Part shown: positions 13,382 through 18,743 of the stretch, piece by piece
Layout: the number at the start of each line of letters is the position of its first letter
Position numbering within the stretch: the first letter of the stretch is position 1
NCBI GenBank assembly: GCA_947575935.1
Contig: CANPPM010000011.1
Location: forward strand, 1 to 18,743
DNA: 18,743 bases
Source: an uncultured Butyricicoccus sp.
GTDB taxonomy: Bacteria; Bacillota; Clostridia; Oscillospirales; Butyricicoccaceae
Direction: 5' to 3'
The notes under the pieces: generated by a model
Told to the model about the DNA's origin: nothing
The model's input: the letters and a program-made list of their open reading frames with translations, nothing else
The model's database searches: none
Program-made: the position numbers and the translations under genes

Positions 13382-15546
13382 ATGCCCATCCGTTTAGCAC
13401 TCGCAGGGAATCCGAACTGCGGCAAAACCACCATGTTCAACAGCCTGACCGGCTCGGCGCAACGCGTTGGCAACTGGCCAGACGTCACTGTCGAAAAAAA
13501 GAGGGGCGATACCGCGCAGACAAAGGGATACGGATTATGGATCTACCCGGCATTTATTCTCTGTCTCCCTACACGCTTGAGGAAGTCGTCACACGCGACT
13601 ATCTGATAAACGAGCCGCCCGATGTCATCGTAAACCTGGTCGACGCCTCCAATCTGGAGCGCAACCTGTACCTGACCACCCAACTGCTCGAAATCGGCAT
13701 CCCTGTCGTGGTCGCGCTCAACATGATGGACATCATACATAAACAGGGTGGAACGATTGACGCCGCGGCACTGTCCCAAGCGCTCGGCGTCCCGGTTGTC
13801 GAAACCTGTGCCATCCGCAGCGAAGGGCTTACACAGCTGATCGAAGCTGCCAAACAGGCGGCCGGGCACACAGGGCTTCCGTCACCGGTTCCCGGATGCA
13901 GTTGAAGCGGCGTTGGAAGAAATCTCTTCCCTTCTTGACGGCCAGGCCCGCCCCGGACAACGCCGCTGGTTCACAGTCAAACTGTTTGAGCGAGACAAAA
14001 AAGTCCTGGAACAGCTCCATCTGTCTGATGCCATGCGGCAACATCTCGAAGAAATCATTCATCCAGCCGAAAGCACCCTTGCGGACGACGCCGAGTCCCT
14101 GATCGCCGATGCGCGCTATGCCTGGATTACAGAGGCCGTGAAAGGCTGTGTCAGAAAAGACCGCGCCCGCCTAACTGCCTCCGACCAGATCGACCGAATC
14201 GTTACCAACCGTATTCTAGCGCTGCCGATCTTCGCAGCAGTTATGGTACTGGTATATGTGATCGCGGTCACCTCACTCGGCTGTGATCGCGGTCACCTCA
14301 CTCGGCGCGGTCTTAACCGACTTTACCAACGACGTCCTGATTGGGGAATGGATCCAACCCGCCGTGCAGGGACTTCTGGAGCATGCCGGCGCCGCAGATT
14401 GGCTGACCGGATTGATTGCGGATGGTATCGGCGGCGGCGTTGGTTCGGTCATCGGATTTGTACCGCAGATGCTGGTACTGTTCCTGCTCGAAGACTGCGT
14501 CTATATGGCGCGCGTCGCATTCATCATGGACCGCATTTTCCGCCGCTTTGGCCTGTCCGGGAAGTCCTTTATCCCCATGCTAATCGGAATGGGCTGCGGT
14601 GTGCCAGGGGTGATGGCATCCCGCACAATCGAACGGGACCGCGACCGAAAGATGACCATCATAACCACGACCTTTATCCCCTGTGGCGCGAAAATGCCCA
14701 TCGTTGCTCTGCTGGCAGGCGCAGTCTTCGACGGCGCCTGGTGGGTTGCCCCCTCAGCATTCTTCATTGGCATCTCGGCGGTGATCCTGTCCGGCATCCT
14801 GCTCAAAAAAACCGCATGTTTGTCGGAGAACCGGCCCCGTTTGTCATGGAACTCCCCACCTGCCAACGGCAGGCAACGTACTGCGCGCCACCTGGGAACG
14901 CGGCCGCTCCTTCCTTCAGAAAGCAGGCACGGTCATCACGCTGGCCTCAATTCTGGTATGGTTCGGCAGCTCCTTTGGCATGACCGAGAAAGGTTTTGGC
15001 ATGGTCGCAGAAATGGAGGACTCCATCCTGGCAGCACTTGGCGGCGTAGTCGCCGTGGTTTTCCGTCCGCTGGGGTTCGGCGCCTGGCAATCCTCCGTTG
15101 CAACCCTCCTTGGGCTGGTCGCAAAGGAAGAGGTCGTCGGTGCTTTCGGCACGCTGTACGGGGTCGCCGGCGATGCGCTCGGACTGGTCGAAACGGGGAA
15201 TTTTAGCGCACTCAGCGCAGTTTCAACGCACTTTACCGCACTTTCTGCCTACTCTTTTATGGTGTTCAACCTGCTTTGCGCACCCTGCTTCGCTGCAATC
15301 GGCGCAATCCGCCGCGAGATGAACAACGCCGGATGGACCTGGTTTGCCATTGGCTATCAAACGGGCTTTGCCTACTGCATCAGCCTGATGCTCTATCAGT
15401 TTGGGCTGCTTCTGTCCGGCGCAGGCTTTGGCATCGGAACTGCTGCGGCACTCCTGATCCTTGCCGCTCTGCTGTGGCTGCTCTTCCGCAGATCGCCGGA
15501 AGACAGAGCAGTTTCACCTTGTTCGGCAAGGACCGTCCGTACCTAA
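13382..15546 (+). pseudogene. feoB: feoB, ferrous iron transport GTPase/permease, multiply frameshifted
   Basis: FeoB joins an N-terminal G domain to a membrane permease for Fe2+. All parts are recognisable but scattered over different frames. G1 GNPNCGKTT is in the first frame; G3 DLPG and G4 NMMD are in the second. The linker ends in DQIDRIVTNRILALPIF. Gate segments include LIGMGCGVPG and TTTFIPCGAKMP. The C-terminus begins MTEKGFGMVAEMEDSILAAL. Frame changes occur at an A7 tract (13494-13500, one A too few), near 13875 (one extra base), at a 25-bp tandem duplication (14257-14306), at a second A7 tract (14805-14811, one A too few), and near 14855 (a few bases missing). Around 14487 the protein also lacks about four residues of a conserved helix and reads EDCVY for the usual ED-x-GY. 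No ribosome binding site precedes the ATG. The first frame stops at 13606. It is almost certainly non-functional unless these are assembly errors. Confidence 0.93.
14257..14306 (+). repeat. Perfect 25-bp tandem duplication inside feoB
   Basis: Copy 1 (14257-14281) and copy 2 (14282-14306) are identical, starting TGTGATCGCGGTC. Twenty-five is not a multiple of three, so the frame shifts after codons encoding VIAVTSLG, which are then read again in the new frame. Removing one copy restores VYVIAVTSLGAVLTDF. Confidence 0.97.
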
Positions 15547-15589
15547 TTTCTTTTACCGTTTTCCTCCATCAATGATTTCCATACAGACC

Positions 15590-15614
15590 GAGGCCGCCCC
15601 TACCGGGCGGCCTC
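15590..15614. terminator. GC-rich hairpin between feoB and the sugar ABC operon
   Basis: GAGGCCGCCC and GGGCGGCCTC form a perfect 10-bp stem around a 5-nt loop, 43 nt after the feoB end and between convergent units. Neither strand has a clear T-run, so it may stabilise 3' ends rather than act as a classic intrinsic terminator. A second, weaker stem (GCATC...GATGC with inner CACGC/GCGTG) lies at 15664-15700, just beyond the permease stop. Confidence 0.5.
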
Positions 15615-15723
15615 GCGTCTTATCCAAAACCTGCAGTTCCTCATCTCCGCCAAACGCTGTCTGGCATCCCAGCCTGAGCCACGCCCCTGCGTGACGATGC
15701 TGCTTCAGGTTCTTCTGCGTCCT

Positions 15724-16707
15724 TTATGCACGCTTCGCATTCTTTCTCATATCCAAAACAACAGAACCCACAATAATTAGGCCCTTGACAATATTGGTCA
15801 TATTATCATCCACTTTCAGCATAACAAGGCCGTTATTGATAACGCCAAGGATGAGAATGCCAGCCAACACCCCCGAAACACGGCAAATACCGCCTGTATG
15901 GGAGGTGCCGCCAACAGTTGCCGCCGCAATGGCATCCAGCTCATAATTCAAGCCAGAGTTTGCCGGATCGGCCGAACCGGCACGGCCGGCGAGCAGCATA
16001 CCGCCGACTGCCGCACAAATGGAACACCATGTATAGACAAGGATCAGATTTTTTTCTACATTGATGCCTGCTACCCGCGCCGCCTGATCATTGCCGCCAA
16101 TGGCATATACATTCTTTCCAAAGCGGGTCTGGGTCAGCAGGAAGGCAGCAATCGTAAACATAATGATAAACACAATGACAATCACCGGGAAACCGGCAAT
16201 CTTCGCCGAGCCAGGATAGCGGAAGCTGTCCGACAGGTTCGACACCGGCCGGTTGGTAAAAATCTTTGCGGCCGCACGGCAGATCAGCTGTCCGCCAAGG
16301 GTCGCAATAAACGGCGGAATCTTCGTGTAGGCAATAATCGCGCCATACACTGCGCCGATGGCCGCACCCAGCGCAAGCCCAATCAGAAACACCAGCGGCG
16401 CGGGAAGCGGCCCTACCCCAGGGAGCACCGCATTGGCATAATCGGCCGGCTGTACCAGCGCCGCTGTTATGCATGCAACCAACCCTGCCGACGATCCGAT
16501 AGTCAGGTCGATCCCCTTCGACAAGATGGCAAACATAACGCCGAAAGCCATGATCCCCTTCACAGCCTCGCCCGACAACAGCGTCAGCATGTTATTAACG
16601 GAAAAAAAGTTGGGCTGCGCGATACTCATGATGATAACCAGCATAAGCAATACCAGCCAAATAAAATTCTGTGAGATAAATTTTTTGCTGTCGAATGTCT
16701 TGTTCAT
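15724..16707 (-). CDS. Sugar ABC transporter permease (RbsC/MglC-like)
   Basis: The product is the membrane channel subunit of a CUT2-type sugar importer. The 327-aa, highly hydrophobic protein has about 8-10 membrane segments. It carries the BPD_transp_2 family landmarks ILSKGIDLTIGSSAGL, PPFIATLGGQLICRAAA, TRFGKNVYAIGGNDQAARVAGI (the cytoplasmic coupling loop) and AIAAATVGGTSHTGG. AGAGGGG precedes the ATG at 16707. It starts 15 nt after the ATPase stop and is the last gene of a binding protein-ATPase-permease unit. Ribose, galactose or inositol are possible substrates; the sequence alone does not decide. Confidence 0.94.
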   Translation of the reverse strand: MNKTFDSKKFISQNFIWLVLLMLVIIMSIAQPNFFSVNNMLTLLSGEAVKGIMAFGVMFAILSKGIDLTIGSSAGLVACITAALVQPADYANAVLPGVGPLPAPLVFLIGLALGAAIGAVYGAIIAYTKIPPFIATLGGQLICRAAAKIFTNRPVSNLSDSFRYPGSAKIAGFPVIVIVFIIMFTIAAFLLTQTRFGKNVYAIGGNDQAARVAGINVEKNLILVYTWCSICAAVGGMLLAGRAGSADPANSGLNYELDAIAAATVGGTSHTGGICRVSGVLAGILILGVINNGLVMLKVDDNMTNIVKGLIIVGSVVLDMRKNAKRA

Positions 16708-16722
16708 GGTTACCCCTCTTTC

Positions 16723-18228
16723 TTAATGCGACGCTGCGTGATACGGTTCTTCACTGGTCGCATATTTCAGAATCAGCTCAGAGGAAAAATCCTCACGGTC
16801 TACAACCGCTGTCATCACCCCTTCGTGCATCACGACGATACGGTCGCTCATCCCCATGACCTCGGGCATTTCAGAGGAAATCAGAATAATCGCTTTCCCC
16901 TCGCCGGCAAGGCGTGTAATCAAAGAATGAATTTCGGATTTTGCACCCACATCAATTCCGCGCGTCGGTTCGTCCACAATCAGGATGTCCGGGTTGGTCA
17001 GCAGCCAGCGCCCTACAAGCACTTTTTGTTGGTTGCCACCCGAAAGGTTCTTAACCGGGGTATCCACGGTAGGGGTTTTCGTGTTGAGCTTCTTGATATA
17101 TTCTTCTGTATCCTCGCGCATCCGGTGATGCTTCAGCGGAAATCCATAATGCTTCAGATGGGCCAACACCGTATTATCCCGGACGCTGAGCAGACCCACA
17201 ATCCCATTTCCACGGCGGTCCTCGGTCAGCAAACCAATTTTATGCGAAATTGCCTGCTCCGGGGAGGAAATATGGATTTCTTTCCCATCCTTATATATTT
17301 TGCCCCCGGTTTTGGGGCGCATACCGAACAGTGTTTCGACCGTTTCGGTGCGCCCTGCGCCCACCAGCCCGGCAAACCCGAGGATCTCCCCCCGATGCAG
17401 CTCAAAGGAAACATCCTTCACCGCACGTCCAGAGGAAAGATGCTCCACCTTCAGTACGGTATCGCCAATCGGGCATTGGATCTTGGGGAACATATCCGTA
17501 ACTTCACGTCCGACCATCAGCGCAATCAGACGGTCGACGTCCAGATTCTCCGCTCGGTCCGTCATAATAAATTCGCCGTCGCGATAAACCGTAATATCAT
17601 CCGAAATGCGGAAAATTTCATCCATCTTATGAGAAATATAAATGACTGCGACATTTTTTTCTTTCAGCTCTGCAATGATCCGGAACAGATGCTCTACTTC
17701 CGTCTCAGTCAGCGCGGAAGTCGGTTCGTCCATAATGACGATCTTGCTGTCATAGGAAACTGCCTTTGCAATTTCAACCATCTGCATTTTTGCGACGGAA
17801 AGATCCCCCATCTTTGCATCCGGATCCACATCCAGCCCCAACTTTTGAAACAGCGCTACGCTGTCTGCACGCATCTTCTTATGATCCACCATCAACCCAT
17901 GCCTCGGCAAACGCCCAAGCCACAGATTCTCACTGACGCAGCGCTCCGGCACAGGGGACAGCTCCTGGTGGATCATGGAAATCCCTGCGTTCAGCGCCTC
18001 CAGCGTATTCCGGAAATGCACCTCCCGGCCCTCAAATACGATTTTCCCCGACGTTGGCGCATGTATGCCGATCAAACATTTCATCAGTGTGGACTTTCCC
18101 GCGCCGTTCTCCCCCATAAGGGTGTGGACACTGCCCGGCCTAACCCGAAGCTGCACCCCCTTCAGTGCGCGTACCCCGGGGAATTCCTTCGTGATATCGC
18201 TCATTTCAAGGATGTACTCTTGACTCAT
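16723..18228 (-). CDS. Sugar ABC transporter ATP-binding protein (RbsA/MglA-like)
   Basis: This tandem ABC ATPase energises a CUT2 sugar importer. The 501-aa protein has two nucleotide-binding domains. The first has P-loop GENGAGKST (39-47), signature-like LSVAKMQMVEIAKA (142-155) and Walker B IVIMDEPTSAL (162-172). The second has the degenerate P-loop GLVGAGRTE (286-294) that is normal for this family, EDRRGNGI (335-342), LSGGNQQ (394-400) and DEPTRGID (418-425). GGGAG lies upstream of the ATG at 18228. It follows the binding-protein gene after a 102-nt gap containing a strong hairpin, and precedes the permease by 15 nt. Confidence 0.96.
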   Translation of the reverse strand: MSQEYILEMSDITKEFPGVRALKGVQLRVRPGSVHTLMGENGAGKSTLMKCLIGIHAPTSGKIVFEGREVHFRNTLEALNAGISMIHQELSPVPERCVSENLWLGRLPRHGLMVDHKKMRADSVALFQKLGLDVDPDAKMGDLSVAKMQMVEIAKAVSYDSKIVIMDEPTSALTETEVEHLFRIIAELKEKNVAVIYISHKMDEIFRISDDITVYRDGEFIMTDRAENLDVDRLIALMVGREVTDMFPKIQCPIGDTVLKVEHLSSGRAVKDVSFELHRGEILGFAGLVGAGRTETVETLFGMRPKTGGKIYKDGKEIHISSPEQAISHKIGLLTEDRRGNGIVGLLSVRDNTVLAHLKHYGFPLKHHRMREDTEEYIKKLNTKTPTVDTPVKNLSGGNQQKVLVGRWLLTNPDILIVDEPTRGIDVGAKSEIHSLITRLAGEGKAIILISSEMPEVMGMSDRIVVMHEGVMTAVVDREDFSSELILKYATSEEPYHAASH

Positions 18229-18286
18229 TTCTTTTCTCCCTGTTTTTTTGATTGGTTCAGCAAAGCGGCGGTCCTCCGATTATCAA

Positions 18287-18316
18287 GAAAGGAACATTGC
18301 GTACAATGTCCCTTTC
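18287..18316 (-). other. Strong hairpin between binding-protein and ATPase genes
   Basis: Minus strand: GAAAGGGACATTG, loop TACG, CAATGTTCCTTTC. It is a 13-bp stem with one G-U pair, starting about 15 nt after the binding-protein stop, with only a short T stretch after it. Such intercistronic hairpins commonly stabilise the upstream mRNA or partly terminate transcription, giving more binding protein than ATPase. Confidence 0.75.
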
Positions 18317-18330
18317 AGCAGCTTCTTAAA

Positions 18331-18743
18331 TCAGTCGAAATCCGCTACGTTTTCTGCGGTGACCGGCTCATACGGTACCCATACGATATAGGGGCAGTCT
18401 GCATCGGTTTCAAACCCGGTATTTTCATTGACAGGTTTTCCTTCAAGCAGGTTGATCGCAGCCTGCAGCGCGCCTGAACCCTGGCCGTTTGCGTTCTGGT
18501 AATTGGTCATATTCAGCGTGCCGTCCTTGATCGCCTGACGGCCGTCAACCGTCGCATCCGATCCCACGACCGGGATGGTTTTCGGGTCAATCCCCTGCGA
18601 CAGCAGCGCTTCGATTGCCCCCAGTGCCATTGCGTCATTATTGGAGATAATGCAGTCAAACTCAGTTGTTGTCAGCAGCGGAGAAATCATGTTCATAGCT
18701 TCCGCACGGTCCCACTTTGCTGCAAGCGGCGCGGCTGCTTCGG
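18331..18743 (-). CDS. Sugar ABC transporter substrate-binding protein (partial, N-terminus beyond window)
   Basis: This is the C-terminal part of a periplasmic-type (here lipoprotein-type) sugar binding protein of the Peripla_BP_4 family. About 137 residues are visible; the start and signal peptide lie past the right edge. IISNNDAMALGAIEAL, VVGSDATVDGRQAI and the following YQNANGQGSGALQAAINLL are hallmarks of RbsB/MglB-like proteins. The end is ECF-unlike and reads WVPYEPVTAENVADFD. It is the first visible gene of the operon and delivers the sugar to the RbsC/RbsA-like pair downstream. Substrate undetermined. Confidence 0.93.
   Translation of the reverse strand, partial: EAAAPLAAKWDRAEAMNMISPLLTTTEFDCIISNNDAMALGAIEALLSQGIDPKTIPVVGSDATVDGRQAIKDGTLNMTNYQNANGQGSGALQAAINLLEGKPVNENTGFETDADCPYIVWVPYEPVTAENVADFD

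Noticed and set aside
13382..15546. Programmed frameshifting as an explanation for the split feoB
   Set aside because: Five separate lesions of different kinds (two single-base losses, one gain, a 25-bp duplication and a several-base deletion) cannot plausibly all be recoding sites.
16726..18477. 583-codon plus-strand open frame opposite the sugar ABC ATPase
   Set aside because: The ATPase on the other strand has every expected motif at the expected spacing. The plus-strand translation has no recognisable domain and no ribosome binding site.
1..18743. CRISPR array, tRNA/rRNA genes, IS element or attachment site
   Set aside because: No regularly spaced repeats, cloverleaf or rRNA-like sequence, transposase frame with flanking inverted repeats, or tRNA-end duplication was seen on either strand by reading.

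Overview
The window looks like part of the chromosome of a fairly GC-rich Clostridia-type Firmicute, perhaps a gut Oscillospirales/Ruminococcaceae relative. The grounds are strong AGGAGG ribosome binding sites, an S10 ribosomal operon, a BirA-controlled bioY, clostridial-type FeoA/FeoB proteins, an XRE-ImmA pair and an RbsC/MglA-type sugar transporter. Genus-level placement is inference.

Layout. (1) 1-2306, minus strand: the head of the S10 operon, rpsJ-rplC-rplD (rplD cut by the window edge). A near-consensus promoter with an A/T-rich UP-like stretch precedes a structured leader of about 370 nt, and a related stem-loop recurs in the unusually long rpsJ-rplC spacer. (2) 2307-8767, minus strand: a DNA-repair block. 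A GNAT acetyltransferase is followed by radC, uvrB and uvrA, with a promoter at the end of the GNAT gene and a clear terminator after uvrA. (3) 8768-10454: a divergent gap with strong hairpins, then a UMF1/Atg22-like MFS permease on the plus strand. (4) 10455-12112: a phage- or ICE-like regulatory cassette. An XRE regulator overlaps an ImmA/IrrE metallopeptidase on the minus strand. They diverge from a perfect TTGACA-17-TATAAT plus-strand promoter surrounded by TTGAA/TTCAA dyads, which points towards two tightly overlapping small ORFs, one Cys-rich. (5) 12113-12825: bioY with two 9-14-9 BirA-type operators bracketing its promoter, and a strong terminator. (6) 12826-15546: a feo locus with paired operator dyads and an intact feoA, but a feoB broken by at least five frame-changing lesions, including a perfect 25-bp tandem duplication. 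(7) 15547-18743, minus strand: a sugar ABC transporter (binding protein, ATPase, permease), the binding-protein gene cut by the window edge.

How the parts work together. UvrA and UvrB are the damage-recognition half of nucleotide excision repair, and RadC is a JAMM-fold protein often linked to repair. The XRE-ImmA pair resembles the ImmR-ImmA switch of ICEBs1, in which the peptidase removes the repressor, but no integrase or recombinase lies nearby. BioY imports biotin and is very probably repressed by biotin-bound BirA. The feo promoter looks repressed by a dyad-binding metalloregulator, yet the iron channel it should express is probably dead. The most interesting stretches are the XRE/ImmA/small-ORF cassette, the decayed feoB, the paired operators at bioY and feoA, and the repeated leader element of the S10 operon.
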